Assembly (NCBI GenBank): GCA_036676475.1
Contig: JAKFCU010000084.1
Span: forward strand, 1-64,000
DNA length: 64,000 nt
From: LC029 sp036676475
GTDB lineage: Bacteria; Bacillota; Bacilli; Aneurinibacillales; RAOX-1
Direction: 5' to 3'
This document shows positions 43,212 through 51,886 of the stretch, piece after piece (the first letter of the stretch is position 1; each line of letters begins with the position of its first letter). A program made the translations under genes and the position numbers. The notes beneath the pieces were generated by a model that saw only the letters and a program-made list of their open reading frames with translations, was not told the origin of the DNA and did no database searches.

Positions 43212-43389
43212 AAATATTCTCCTCTCTATGTACACCTTTGTTTATCAGGTATAAATACCCAATAAATAAACTTTATTACATTTATTACTGTTTTTAAAGT
43301 GAAATATTTCGACATTATTTTCTATCCACTGTTACAATAGTAATATACATTAAAAGTCCCAATCTCTATTTTGAACCACAGGCATTCAA

Positions 43390-44757
43390 TTAATGATGCA
43401 TATTCAACATCGTGATCATGACTATATATGTGCAAATTGCCATAAAGAGCAGATGCGGGAGGAAAGCCCTCAATACTTGCCGCATATCCTTGACATTTGA
43501 CATATCCTTGGCTATCTTCCAAGCAATAATCGCCCCCCAACTCGCCGCTAGCCAGAGGAGTCCGGTATACCGGAAGTTGGACCAAGCATCTATGGTTTCA
43601 GGGCTAGCCCAAGCTTCCGGCAAGTTAAGCGTAATTCCTACACCCGTTGCAAACCCGTTCAGCAGTCGACCGCCCTCTGACATTAAACTTTGCATTACCG
43701 CGCCGAGCTGAAACATAATCCCAAGCGGTATATAAGCGAACGCGAAACGGGTAAAAGAAGTTTTTGTATCAAAACCACTCCAACGTGTTGCTGCTAGATT
43801 AACGAATGAGAATGCAAGTATCGTTGCCATAATGCTAGTCAGATACGGGATTGATTTGGCAAAGAACAGGGGCAACTCTTTGATTGCCGGAATATTGGCG
43901 ACCAACTTGCCCAATACATGATCTATCGGAAAGACGGCAAAAATGATAAGTGCAATCAGTGCCTCGTCTGCTAAGGGAAACTTTTCCTTCACAGCTGCAG
44001 CCCCCGGCCATCGGAATTTCATTTTGACCGTAGCATCAGGTTTTTCCGTTGTGCAAGCCATGCAGTAAACACAGCGGTGATCCGTGCTTAGATAACTGCT
44101 TTGGAATTCAGCGGTGACGCAATGTCGGACCCCCACTGCTTTCTCATGAACAAACTCAATAGGAGTCAACTTTGAGGTGACGCTCATCACACCAGTTACT
44201 GGGCAAATGTATCGACAGAATACTCTTCGTTCGAACAAAAGAGTTACACAAACCGCCAATCCCAAGAAGAGAAGAAAGTAGATACCTGTCTTCACAGGGC
44301 TGGATACGACCCCTAGCTTATATAGTGGCAAGCGGGCGAATATAAAGGTAATTGCCGTAATCGAGAGAACAGAAAAACTGAGTCCTAGTATTTTTCTTTT
44401 ATTCAGGAACGTTGGGAAACGATGGTTACGGCTGAAACGCTGCAGAAATGTATTAATGGCTCCAATCGGACATATATAACACCAAACTCTTCCAAGCAAA
44501 AGTAGGCTGACAATCATAAAAGGCGACCACCATAGACCCCAAAAAACAAGACTTCCAAAATTTATTTCTTTATCCTGCGGTCCAACAAATGTTGCATATA
44601 TCGCCATGATAAACAGACCAACACTGAGCATTTGCAGAGCGGGCTGAACGTATTTGTTTCTCAACCAAAAGCGCATTAACGGGCTGTTAGTCAAGGTTAT
44701 GCTTCGATTTGGCTTTAACTGATAATTGATTTCTATTTGTTTGCATTGTCGTTGCAT
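43390..44757 (-). CDS. Membrane-bound 4Fe-4S polyferredoxin (NapH/NosR/CcoG-like)
   Basis: 455 residues with about ten membrane helices. Two Fer4_5-type motifs, GRVWCYICPIGAIN (about 90) and RRVFCRYICPVTGVMS (about 182), and a further Cys group HRCVYCMACTTEKPDA bind 4Fe-4S clusters. Such proteins pass electrons from quinol to periplasmic or membrane reductases. The partner is unknown; no reductase gene lies next to it. The NarXL-like pair upstream on the same strand suggests control by oxygen or an alternative acceptor (inference). Confidence 0.85.
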   Translation of the reverse strand: MQRQCKQIEINYQLKPNRSITLTNSPLMRFWLRNKYVQPALQMLSVGLFIMAIYATFVGPQDKEINFGSLVFWGLWWSPFMIVSLLLLGRVWCYICPIGAINTFLQRFSRNHRFPTFLNKRKILGLSFSVLSITAITFIFARLPLYKLGVVSSPVKTGIYFLLFLGLAVCVTLLFERRVFCRYICPVTGVMSVTSKLTPIEFVHEKAVGVRHCVTAEFQSSYLSTDHRCVYCMACTTEKPDATVKMKFRWPGAAAVKEKFPLADEALIALIIFAVFPIDHVLGKLVANIPAIKELPLFFAKSIPYLTSIMATILAFSFVNLAATRWSGFDTKTSFTRFAFAYIPLGIMFQLGAVMQSLMSEGGRLLNGFATGVGITLNLPEAWASPETIDAWSNFRYTGLLWLAASWGAIIAWKIAKDMSNVKDMRQVLRAFLPHLLFMAICTYIVMITMLNMHH

Positions 44758-44945
44758 CGTAAACTCCCCCTTAATACGGTTAAATTACTGGACTGTAGTG
44801 ACAGGTGAATCCTCTCTATAAATTTGCGATCTTTAATTCAATAACCTTAAACACAAGATTAGTATAAAGGACAGAGCAATCCCTGAATATGACCCGTTCG
44901 GGCTATTAGTCGTGAAAAGATATTGAACAATAGTATAATCAAAAT

Positions 44946-44981
44946 TAAAAAAACTGCAGATCTTGTTTCAGAGTCTGCAGT
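44946..44981 (-). terminator. Terminator of the NarL-like regulator gene
   Basis: ACTGCAGA and TCTGCAGT pair around a 13-base loop, followed on the minus strand by TTTTTTAA, six bases after the stop. Confidence 0.85.
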
Positions 44982-44986
44982 CTACC

Positions 44987-45634
44987 TTATTGCTTTTTGA
45001 CCAACCCTTGATTGATGGCAAAAGAAGCTAATTGGACACGATTTTCCAAATTCAGTTTATTCAACAAATTTTTCACATGGTTTTTCGCTGTATTTTCTGA
45101 GATACCTAAATGGGTTGCAAGTTCTCGGTTCGTTTCGCCTGCAGCCACATGAATAAGAATCTCTCGCTCTCTTGCCGTTAAAGAATCCATAATTTGATCC
45201 ACTAAGGGATCCGATTCACGAAACTGGCCAAACCATCTTCCTGCCATATTACGGGACACATCCGCTTTCCCTTCAATTAAAGCATGAAGATAGCTCAACC
45301 ATTCATCAGGATCTAAGTTTTTTAATAAATATCCCTGCGCGCCATATTGAATGGCGGTGAATAAGTCAGCAATGTCGTCCGATACACTTAAGATCACAAT
45401 CTTCACACTCGGAAATGCCTTTTTTATTTTACACGTAGCCTCTAGCCCATCCATAACCGGCATATGAATATCCATGAGGATTAAATCCGGCTGCAGTTCG
45501 CCGCATAGAAAAAGGGCTTCTTCCCCATTCGTCGCTTCGCCAACGAGATAAAAGTCCGAATCTGCCTGTAAAACGCTCTGTATGGCTTTTCTTGCTAAAG
45601 GATGGTCATCGGCAATAAGCACTCGATAGGTCAT
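44987..45634 (-). CDS. NarL/LuxR-family response regulator
   Basis: 215 residues: receiver (1-120; IADDHPLARKAI, phosphoacceptor Asp in LILMDIHMPVMDG, Lys in LLKNLDPDEW) and a C-terminal LuxR-type helix-turn-helix (LTAREREILIHVAAGETNRE, NTAKNHVKNLLNKL). Its ATG overlaps the kinase stop (ATGA), so the two are translationally coupled. The target is unknown; candidates are the membrane polyferredoxin and nearby genes. Confidence 0.93.
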   Translation of the reverse strand: MTYRVLIADDHPLARKAIQSVLQADSDFYLVGEATNGEEALFLCGELQPDLILMDIHMPVMDGLEATCKIKKAFPSVKIVILSVSDDIADLFTAIQYGAQGYLLKNLDPDEWLSYLHALIEGKADVSRNMAGRWFGQFRESDPLVDQIMDSLTAREREILIHVAAGETNRELATHLGISENTAKNHVKNLLNKLNLENRVQLASFAINQGLVKKQ

Positions 45635-46443
45635 TCATTCGTTCTTCCCTTCTTTTCAGCTTTTACCAACAATTCGGTCCCCCCTATGGATGGGCTTACA
45701 ACTTCAAACATGGCCCCCAGCTTTTTTGCCCGTTCCTGAACCATGGACAACCCAAAATGCTTATTTCCTCTTTCCATGTTTTGGATTCCAACCCCATTAT
45801 CTTGAATCGATAATCGCCAGCCTTCACTATTAGAAATTAACTTGAGTCGAGTTTGGCTGGCTTGAGAGTGTTTCCGTATATTCGTAAAGGCTTCCTGCAC
45901 AATGCCAAAGATTTGAACCTCTTCACGCGGAGAAAAGGGTTCATCTCGGATCTCCACTTCCTGCTGGACTTCAATTCCGGTAACCATGTTCCATTCTTCT
46001 AACCACTTTTGTATACGATGCGGAAAATAATCTAGCGTGTCATCTGGCATGGAACGCAGATTAAAGATCGCTTGCCGAAGATTCGTATCGATTTCATTGA
46101 CGGCTAGCTTGACTTCATCAAGATCGCCTTGCTTTAGTTTGACATTTAGGAAAAATAAACTTTGGGCGATATTATCATGTAATTCCCGTGCCAACCTTTC
46201 ACGTTCTTCATAAACGGCTTGCTTGGATTTTTCTTCATAAACCTGATGATTCATACGTTCAATGGTGCGAAACATCCAGGTGGCAAATAAAAAAGAAATG
46301 ACAAATGTCAAGGATGTGATATAGACATTTCCTGCTTCCATAGTAAGATCCGACAGAAGAAACTCATGACGGATGTATTCAAATCCACCAATAAGCAGCG
46401 TTGGCAGAAGGATGGCAAATAATTTAAGTTTATTATAATTCAT
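45631..46443 (-). CDS. NarX/DesK-family sensor histidine kinase
   Basis: 270 residues with two N-terminal membrane helices (about 8-25 and 42-60) and little extracellular sequence. The HisKA_3 motif RERLARELHDNIAQSLFFL contains the phosphorylated His (about 88), and the HATPase domain shows QEAFTNIRKHSQA, DNGVGI and GLSMVQERA. The lack of a large sensor domain suggests that it senses a membrane or cytoplasmic cue. It pairs with the overlapping NarL-like regulator. Confidence 0.92.
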   Translation of the reverse strand: MNYNKLKLFAILLPTLLIGGFEYIRHEFLLSDLTMEAGNVYITSLTFVISFLFATWMFRTIERMNHQVYEEKSKQAVYEERERLARELHDNIAQSLFFLNVKLKQGDLDEVKLAVNEIDTNLRQAIFNLRSMPDDTLDYFPHRIQKWLEEWNMVTGIEVQQEVEIRDEPFSPREEVQIFGIVQEAFTNIRKHSQASQTRLKLISNSEGWRLSIQDNGVGIQNMERGNKHFGLSMVQERAKKLGAMFEVVSPSIGGTELLVKAEKKGRTNE

Positions 46444-46531
46444 AGATAATCATGACCTTTCTGTCCTACTTGGTAAGATTTGTGATTGAACATCATAATT
46501 AGTATAACAAGAAAATTGAAATTTCACAGAT

Positions 46532-46569
46532 AAAAAGCCGATGCTCCTTATAAGGATGTATCGGCTTTT
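46532..46569 (-). terminator. Terminator of the microcompartment operon
   Basis: GAAAAGCCGATACATCC pairs with GGAGCATCGGCTTTTT with a short loop, followed by T residues on the minus strand. It also separates the operon from the NarX-like gene. Confidence 0.75.
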
Positions 46570-46711
46570 CTAATACTCTTCCCTCCACCATGATAGGACT
46601 GTAGAACCTACAAGTAGGATAAACATGACTAATATAGAATCGGTTTGAAACCATCCATAGATTGAGAAGTACAGTGTAAATTTCGACCTAGATCGTGTCT
46701 TCCTTAATGGG

Positions 46712-46990
46712 TTAAGAATAAGGCTTTTCCCCTTCAATTTGATCAATGATCCCGACAATGGCGGCATCTATAGGCGCATCCTTTTGCTGAATAGCCCTAG
46801 CCGCCATACTTCCGGATACATAAATCACTTTTTCACCAATCCCTGCGCCCACCGTGTCCACCGTCACAATCGGTTGACCACAACATTTTCCATCCAAATC
46901 AATCGGATGAGTAATTAATAGCTTTGTACCCACCAACCTCTCATCTTTTCGAGTGGCAATGACTCTTCCGATAACTAATCCTATATTCAT
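46712..46990 (-). CDS. EutN/CcmL-family microcompartment vertex protein (BMC-P)
   Basis: 92 residues typical of pentameric BMC-P proteins: MNIGLVIGRVIATRKDERLVGTKLL (N-terminal strand, first 20 residues shown by positions 1-20), VTVDTVGAGIGEKVIYVSGS, and the C-terminal AAIVGIIDQIE. Pentamers close the vertices of the protein shell. The neighbouring BMC-H gene gives the facet protein, so together they could form a minimal shell. A GGGTTAGA hairpin lies between the two genes. Confidence 0.93.
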   Translation of the reverse strand: MNIGLVIGRVIATRKDERLVGTKLLITHPIDLDGKCCGQPIVTVDTVGAGIGEKVIYVSGSMAARAIQQKDAPIDAAIVGIIDQIEGEKPYS

Positions 46991-47030
46991 TTACACCTTT
47001 CCCTTCTTTTCTCTTTGCAAAATGATGGAA

Positions 47031-47060
47031 GGGTTAGAAAGGAATAACATCCTCTAACCC
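47031..47060 (-). promoter_or_regulatory. Intercistronic hairpin between the two shell genes
   Basis: GGGTTAGA pairs with TCTAACCC around a 14-base loop, with no T run after it. It may adjust relative expression or mRNA stability of the abundant hexamer and rarer pentamer. Confidence 0.45.
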
Positions 47061-47073
47061 CTCCAAGAACTGT

Positions 47074-47358
47074 TTAACCTTCTTTTTTACTTAAAATAGC
47101 CCTTTCCACTTCCCCGTGTGGTCTTGGAATGACGTGGACAGAAATGAGTTCACCTACTCTGCTCGCCGCATTTGCTCCAGCTTCAGTTGCCGCTTTTACG
47201 GCCCCTACATCTCCTCTTACCATAACGGTCACTAAACCAAAACCAATCTTTTCATAACCGCATATTTCCACATTGGCCGCTTTCACCATGGCATCTGCTG
47301 CCTCAATGGCTCCCACTAAACCTTTGGTTTCTACCAAACCTAGTGCTTCTCCGCCCAT
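47074..47358 (-). CDS. BMC-domain microcompartment shell protein (BMC-H)
   Basis: 94 residues of the PduA/EutM type: ALGLVETKGLVGAIEAADAM, KIGFGLVTVMVRGDVGAV and ELISVHVIPRPH. BMC-H hexamers tile the shell facets. The start is ATG 47358 because GGGAGG lies 8 bases before it; an ATG at 47379 lacks a ribosome site. Only one BMC-H and one BMC-P are seen in the window, and no BMC-T, so this is a small shell set unless other genes lie elsewhere. Confidence 0.93.
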   Translation of the reverse strand: MGGEALGLVETKGLVGAIEAADAMVKAANVEICGYEKIGFGLVTVMVRGDVGAVKAATEAGANAASRVGELISVHVIPRPHGEVERAILSKKEG

Positions 47359-47426
47359 TTTCGCTACCTCCCGTGACATATATAATGGAAAAAAGAGACC
47401 TAGCTTTTGCTAAGCCTCATGAAAAA

Positions 47427-48008
47427 CTAGGCCGTTTCCTTGTTTTCGAGCTTCTTTTTCGCTTCTTGAATATAGTCATCCGTGGACATGATCACACCGA
47501 ATATCCCAATATCCCGCAAACCTGACTCATGCATACTTTGATCTTGAGAAGCCGTTCCGTCACTGAGGCAAATGACATTATAGCCGTGGTATAACGCATC
47601 AGACCCTGTACTGCGGACACATACATTTGTCCATACTCCCGTCAAGACAACGGTATCAATCTTTTCCTCCCGAAGGAACAGATCGAGATCGGTGTAAGCA
47701 AATCCACTATGACGACGCTTCTGGACGACATAATCTCCTTTATCCTCTTCAGGCTGTAATTCAGGAATAAACTGGGACCCCCATGTACCTTTAATAGCAT
47801 GAACCGGCCTAACCCGGAAATCGGCATCGTTTTTGCGATGAGCCTCTTGAATATGTACAACTTGGATGCCTTGTTCATGAGCAAATTCAAGCAATCTCTC
47901 AATGTGGGGAACAATCTCTTCCCCCGCCTCACAACGCAAAGTAGCGTTAGGTCCGATAAAATCATTCAGCATATCAATGACGAGAATGGCATGCTTGTTT
48001 CCTCTCAT
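47427..48008 (-). CDS. Isochorismatase-family cysteine amidohydrolase
   Basis: 193 residues: Asp in ILVIDMLNDFI, Lys in HAIKGTWGSQF, and the nucleophile Cys in TGVWTNVCVRSTGSDAL, the Asp-Lys-Cys triad of this family. Relatives hydrolyse N-carbamoyl compounds and ureido acids (N-carbamoylsarcosine amidase, RutB). With the cyclic-ureide hydrolase 18 bases upstream, it could complete ring-opening then deamidation of a purine- or pyrimidine-derived ureide; the substrate is inferred. Confidence 0.88.
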   Translation of the reverse strand: MRGNKHAILVIDMLNDFIGPNATLRCEAGEEIVPHIERLLEFAHEQGIQVVHIQEAHRKNDADFRVRPVHAIKGTWGSQFIPELQPEEDKGDYVVQKRRHSGFAYTDLDLFLREEKIDTVVLTGVWTNVCVRSTGSDALYHGYNVICLSDGTASQDQSMHESGLRDIGIFGVIMSTDDYIQEAKKKLENKETA

Positions 48009-48026
48009 GTCGACAACCCCTTTACC

Positions 48027-49436
48027 TTAATATTTTAACTTTCTGTCCAATTGTTGAATGGCCTGACGCTTGGTAAATTCTCCATAGCCTGGCTGACCGA
48101 CAACTCCTTTTCCGTCTTCATATACCACCTGGCCGCGGACAAGCGTCATCACGGGCATGCCCTTCAGCTTGATGCCATGCAGTGGATTGTATTTGGCCAT
48201 GGAATAGGTTTTTTCCTGATCGATAACCCCTTCCTTCTCCAAATCAATAATTGTAAAGTCGGCATCACTGCCAATTTCCATGGCTCCCTTTTTGGGATAG
48301 AGGCCAAAGTGGATTGCGGCATTCCGGCTGGTCACTTCTACGAATCGGGATAACGATAGTCTTCCTTTATTCAACCCTTCACTGATAAGAATAGGAATAT
48401 TCGTATCCACTCCCGGAATTCCAGGGAAGCTATTCCAAATCGTGGAATCCTCTGCTGCCTTTTCTGTCGGTATTTCATAGGGGGCATGATCCGTCCCCAC
48501 GAAATCGATCGTTCCATCCGCCAAAGCAGCCCAATGAACTTCATTGTCTTCTTTTCCGCGAAGGGGCGGAGCGATTTTAGCAAAGGTCCCATACTTGGTC
48601 ATTGATTCCTGAGCATTCAGCATAAGATAATGCGGACAGGTTTCCGCGGTAATCTTCACTCCGCGTTTCTTGGCATTCCGGATGACTTCCGCTCCTTCCT
48701 TCGTACTCATATGAACAATATGAGCGCGTGCTCCTGTCTCCTCTGCATAGCTCACAATGAGTTCAATTGCGACCTTCTCGGCTAAGGCTTTCCTTGCTTC
48801 TGCCCATGCCGGTCCATCCATTCTGCCTTCTTTTTTCAGCTTCTCCGTATAAAAACTGCAAATGTCATAGTTTTCGGCATGAACACCGACAGGCAATCCT
48901 GTTTCGGCAACCTTATAAAAGATCTCAAGCATTTCGGCATCGGATACTCTAGGGAAGGTAGGAACGGAAGGTGTCATATAGACCTTAAAGGAAGTAACTC
49001 CTGCTTCTGCCTGCCCCCATACATGATCAAGCCATCCTTCACGAACATCTTCTCCAGTCATCCCTCCCCAGAAGGCGAAATCGATGTAGGCTTGCTCCAT
49101 AAGCGGATTCAATTTGGCATAGAGGCTATCTTCACTGCGAACCGACGGCTTACTGCAGCATGGCATATCAATGATCGTGGTAATCCCACCCGCTGCTGCT
49201 GCCATCGTTCCCGTAGCAAAAGTCTCCCGATGGGTAAAACCAGGATCCATGAAATGAGTGTGAGGATCAATACATCCGGGTACCACTAGCTTTCCGTCTA
49301 CATCAATCGATTGTTTTGCCTTAATCCCATCAACGGAATCAATGAACCCTACTATTTTTTGATCTTTTACGAGAATGTTGGTTCTTACCTGACGATCACC
49401 TTGTGGAATACTCGCATTTTTTAAAATTAGGTCCAT
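48027..49436 (-). CDS. Cyclic amidohydrolase (allantoinase/hydantoinase/dihydropyrimidinase family)
   Basis: 469 residues. Metal ligands are visible: CIDPHTHFMDPGFTHRE (His pair), the Lys to be carboxylated in TSFKVYMTPSV (about 150), the HAEN and HIVHMST histidines, and GTDHAPYE (Asp about 315). These enzymes open cyclic ureides such as allantoin, hydantoins or dihydropyrimidines. Sequence alone does not separate the subfamilies. The purine-related neighbours favour allantoin or a similar ring, but no uricase or allantoate amidohydrolase is present in the window. Confidence 0.88.
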   Translation of the reverse strand: MDLILKNASIPQGDRQVRTNILVKDQKIVGFIDSVDGIKAKQSIDVDGKLVVPGCIDPHTHFMDPGFTHRETFATGTMAAAAGGITTIIDMPCCSKPSVRSEDSLYAKLNPLMEQAYIDFAFWGGMTGEDVREGWLDHVWGQAEAGVTSFKVYMTPSVPTFPRVSDAEMLEIFYKVAETGLPVGVHAENYDICSFYTEKLKKEGRMDGPAWAEARKALAEKVAIELIVSYAEETGARAHIVHMSTKEGAEVIRNAKKRGVKITAETCPHYLMLNAQESMTKYGTFAKIAPPLRGKEDNEVHWAALADGTIDFVGTDHAPYEIPTEKAAEDSTIWNSFPGIPGVDTNIPILISEGLNKGRLSLSRFVEVTSRNAAIHFGLYPKKGAMEIGSDADFTIIDLEKEGVIDQEKTYSMAKYNPLHGIKLKGMPVMTLVRGQVVYEDGKGVVGQPGYGEFTKRQAIQQLDRKLKY

Positions 49437-49493
49437 TCATATCCCCTCTTCTTTTTTCGATTTTACAGTTAATAAGGGTAAACGTTTCTAAAC

Positions 49494-50012
49494 CTATTCC
49501 TCGTGGAGAAGGATGAGATCGGCAACCTCTCTCAAGCTTTTTTGCTCACGCATAGCCCTTGATCTCAATCGTCTATATGCCTCTTCCTCGGAAGTCCGCA
49601 AACGTTTCATCAGGACAAATTTGGCTTTTTCAATGATTCTGCGATCTTGCAGCTTACTGCTTAGCTTTTGATTTTCCTTTACTAGCTGCTCCCTTTCTTT
49701 CTTCCTGGCTAAACAAACTTCTACAATACTCTTTAATAGATAACCTTTACATGACGAATCAATAATTCCCATACAAGAGTGCAAATCAACGGTCTCCATC
49801 GTATCTTCAGCTACCTGATCACTATAGAGAATGGGATAACTAAACTGGGATGGATATTTCTCCAAAGAAAAGACATCCACGATGGATAAATCATCATTCA
49901 TTCGACCTTCTGCTGCACTTGATTGTATAACCAGATAGCCCAATGCGGTTAATTCCTTCCCAAGATGGTCATGAAATTCCGGCTGAGAAAGACAAAGATT
50001 AATTTGCTTCAT
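49494..50012 (-). CDS. ANTAR-domain RNA-binding antitermination regulator
   Basis: 172 residues. The N-terminal 110 residues resemble a degenerate receiver without a clear phosphoacceptor. Residues about 115-172 form an ANTAR domain (RRIIEKAKFVLMKRLRTSEE, EAYRRLRSRAM, SLREVADLILL) like that of EutV or AmiR, which bind paired hairpins in mRNA and prevent termination. It lies inside the microcompartment operon, reminiscent of EutV control of ethanolamine genes. I could not identify its dual-hairpin target in the short gaps nearby. Confidence 0.88.
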   Translation of the reverse strand: MKQINLCLSQPEFHDHLGKELTALGYLVIQSSAAEGRMNDDLSIVDVFSLEKYPSQFSYPILYSDQVAEDTMETVDLHSCMGIIDSSCKGYLLKSIVEVCLARKKEREQLVKENQKLSSKLQDRRIIEKAKFVLMKRLRTSEEEAYRRLRSRAMREQKSLREVADLILLHEE

Positions 50013-50113
50013 CCTATCGCCCTACCCCATTTTATTCTCTCATTTCTTTATCTATCGTTAGCTTCTAGTTTTATAGTCTCTACATAATTTTTACTCATCA
50101 AGAAGATAAAATA

Positions 50114-51448
50114 TTACAAAATCATGCCCGGTAATTTAGCCAATAATCGTTGAATCGCTTTATTGCTTTCTTTTAGAATCACCGATTCATCCATGGTCCT
50201 CATCTTGCGGTTTTCCATCACGACTTTTCCATTAATGATTGTCGTTTCTACATCTGCACGTGTCGCAGAGTATACGATACGAGAAATAGGATCTGCTCCA
50301 AAAGATGGATACATATGAAATCCATTCAGATTAAGAATGGCTATATCCGCTTTTTTTCCTACCTCTATGCTTCCAATTTCATGATCCAGTCCCATGGCTT
50401 TCGCTCCTCCTATAGTGGCCATGCGAAAAACCGTTTTAGCATCCATACAGGTTGGACCATGATGCGGCTTATGAATAATAGCTGCTAAACGCATTTCATT
50501 TAACATATCAAGATTATTATTGCAAGGTGCTCCATCTGCTCCCAAACTGACAAAAGCCTCTCTATCCAGAAGTCCTGGAATATCGGCTACACCCGATGCT
50601 AGCTTGAGGTTAGATCCCGGGCAGTGGCTAACCTTCACTCCACGTTCTCGGATGATTTTCTTTTCTTCTTCATTTAACCAAACACAATGGGCCAGGATGA
50701 GGCGGGGAGTGGCTAATCCGATGTGATCGAGATACACGACATTTCGCATTCCACGCTCTCTTTCTACCAATTCAATTTCTCCCTTGTTTTCCGAAGCATG
50801 GGTGTGGACACGAACCTGGTATTGTTGTGAAAGTTTGCTTACTTCTACTAACAAATCCTCCGTACAGGAAACAACAAATCGCGGGCAGAAAGCATATTGA
50901 ATTCTACCGTTGTCATAGTTGTTCCATTTCTCCAACAAATCTACGCTAGCTTGAATCGACTCGTTTGTTTTCTCCCGCAGCCTTTCCGGCACATCATCCC
51001 CTTTATCCATCATCACCTTCCCTGACAACACTCTCATTCCGCTTGTTGCCATCGCCTGGAAGGCTTCATCGGCAAAATGCACGGTTTCCATATCTACGAT
51101 CGAAGTAGTTCCGCTTTGGATTAATTCTCCAATTCCTAACATAGCTGAATAATAGCTAGATTCTGCATCATGTGCTGCTTCCAATGGCCAGATTCGTTTC
51201 TTCAACCAGTCCATTAGCTCTAAATCATCCGCTTGCCCACGAAACAGTGTTTGGCAAAGATGAATATGCGTTTGGATAAACCCCGGTATCACCGTTCGAT
51301 GACTTGCATCAATCACTTTATCTGCTTGGATCTCACCCAACTTGCCAATCTGCTTGATCCGATCATCTTCAATCAGGATATCCCCTTCCAGAACCTCCTC
51401 GTGCGCATTCATGGTCACTAATTGGGCATTGCGAATCAAGATTTTCAA
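50114..51448 (-). CDS. Amidohydrolase/deaminase of the guanine deaminase-TrzA-MtaD group
   Basis: About 444 residues. Metal and catalytic motifs are VIPGFIQTHIHLCQTLFRGQ (His pair, about 55-70), the HTHASENKGE block (about 210), LAHCVWL (His), VSHCPGSNLKLASG and SLGADGAPCNNNLDM (Asp). The group includes guanine, S-adenosylhomocysteine and 8-oxoguanine deaminases and chlorohydrolases. The purine riboswitch leader makes a purine deaminase likely (guanine or 8-oxoguanine). The start is TTG 51448 because GGGAGG lies 8 bases upstream. It heads the operon with the ANTAR and shell genes. Confidence 0.88.
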   Translation of the reverse strand: MKILIRNAQLVTMNAHEEVLEGDILIEDDRIKQIGKLGEIQADKVIDASHRTVIPGFIQTHIHLCQTLFRGQADDLELMDWLKKRIWPLEAAHDAESSYYSAMLGIGELIQSGTTSIVDMETVHFADEAFQAMATSGMRVLSGKVMMDKGDDVPERLREKTNESIQASVDLLEKWNNYDNGRIQYAFCPRFVVSCTEDLLVEVSKLSQQYQVRVHTHASENKGEIELVERERGMRNVVYLDHIGLATPRLILAHCVWLNEEEKKIIRERGVKVSHCPGSNLKLASGVADIPGLLDREAFVSLGADGAPCNNNLDMLNEMRLAAIIHKPHHGPTCMDAKTVFRMATIGGAKAMGLDHEIGSIEVGKKADIAILNLNGFHMYPSFGADPISRIVYSATRADVETTIINGKVVMENRKMRTMDESVILKESNKAIQRLLAKLPGMIL

Positions 51449-51481
51449 TGGATCAGCCTCCCTCAATGAGAATAATCTATT

Positions 51482-51530
51482 AGTTAAAAAAATCTCCTAA
51501 CTATGAAAAGTATTCATAGTCAGGAGATTT
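51482..51530 (-). terminator. Terminator of the second purine riboswitch
   Basis: AAATCTCCTGACTATGAA pairs with TTCATAGTTAGGAGATTT (one G-U pair) around TACTT... with a short loop, followed by TTTTTAAC on the minus strand. As in the xanthine dehydrogenase leader, the 5' arm contains the aptamer P3 and P1 3' strands, predicting an ON switch. It lies about 35 bases before the deaminase start. Confidence 0.85.
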
Positions 51531-51531
51531 A
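51507..51531 (-). promoter_or_regulatory. Purine riboswitch aptamer, 3' part (interrupted)
   Basis: On the minus strand UAAA (end of L3), UCUCCUG (P3 3' strand), AC (J3/1, with C74) and UAUGAA (P1 3' strand) match the purine aptamer. Joined to the 5' part at 51887-51937 across the inserted element, it rebuilds L3 exactly as CCGUAAA. Confidence 0.82.
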
Positions 51532-51886
51532 TAAAATCGGGCGTAAAACCCCTATCCCTTTAGGGTAGGGGATGTAAGCCTGAAATACACTGCCCTAAGG
51601 CAGGTGGTGCGTATCCTTATGCTGTAACCACATAAGGAATCCGACCTCACCTCGACAAAGTTAAACAGGCTTTTTGCATCCATGTCACCGAGCCTTACCT
51701 CAGCCCTACTTAAACATGGACGACAGAGCAACGGTCTGGTGCGTCAACCGAAGGTGTCATGACCCATCTAACATAGCTAGAGTTTCTCCTAACTGAGTCT
51801 GGTGAACTTACCCCGAAGAGGACAAAGCTAAAGATCATGTGACTTCTTTTCAGAAGCCACGATGCCTTTAGGCTCGTGGTAGTTCA
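51532..51886 (+). mobile_element. 355-bp gene-less IS200/IS605-like element inserted in riboswitch loop L3
   Basis: Subterminal hairpins 51549-51571 and 51857-51879 have the same fold: 6 bp, an unpaired T, 3 bp, loop TTTA. The left one lies 17 bases from the left edge and the right one is followed by TAGTTCA at the edge, the geometry of IS200/IS605 ends. The left flank is TTTA, a usual type of IS200/IS605 target and TnpB TAM. No terminal repeats or target duplication exist, as expected. No tnpA or tnpB frame is present. Internal hairpins (CCTTATG/CATAAGG; CCATGT/ACATGG) suggest a structured RNA, perhaps an orphan ωRNA or HEARO-like element. Confidence 0.75.

Noticed and set aside
46570..46711. 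Small membrane-protein gene after the BMC-P gene
   Set aside because: A hydrophobic stretch ending LSWWREEY is encoded, but there is no usable start codon or ribosome site in frame.
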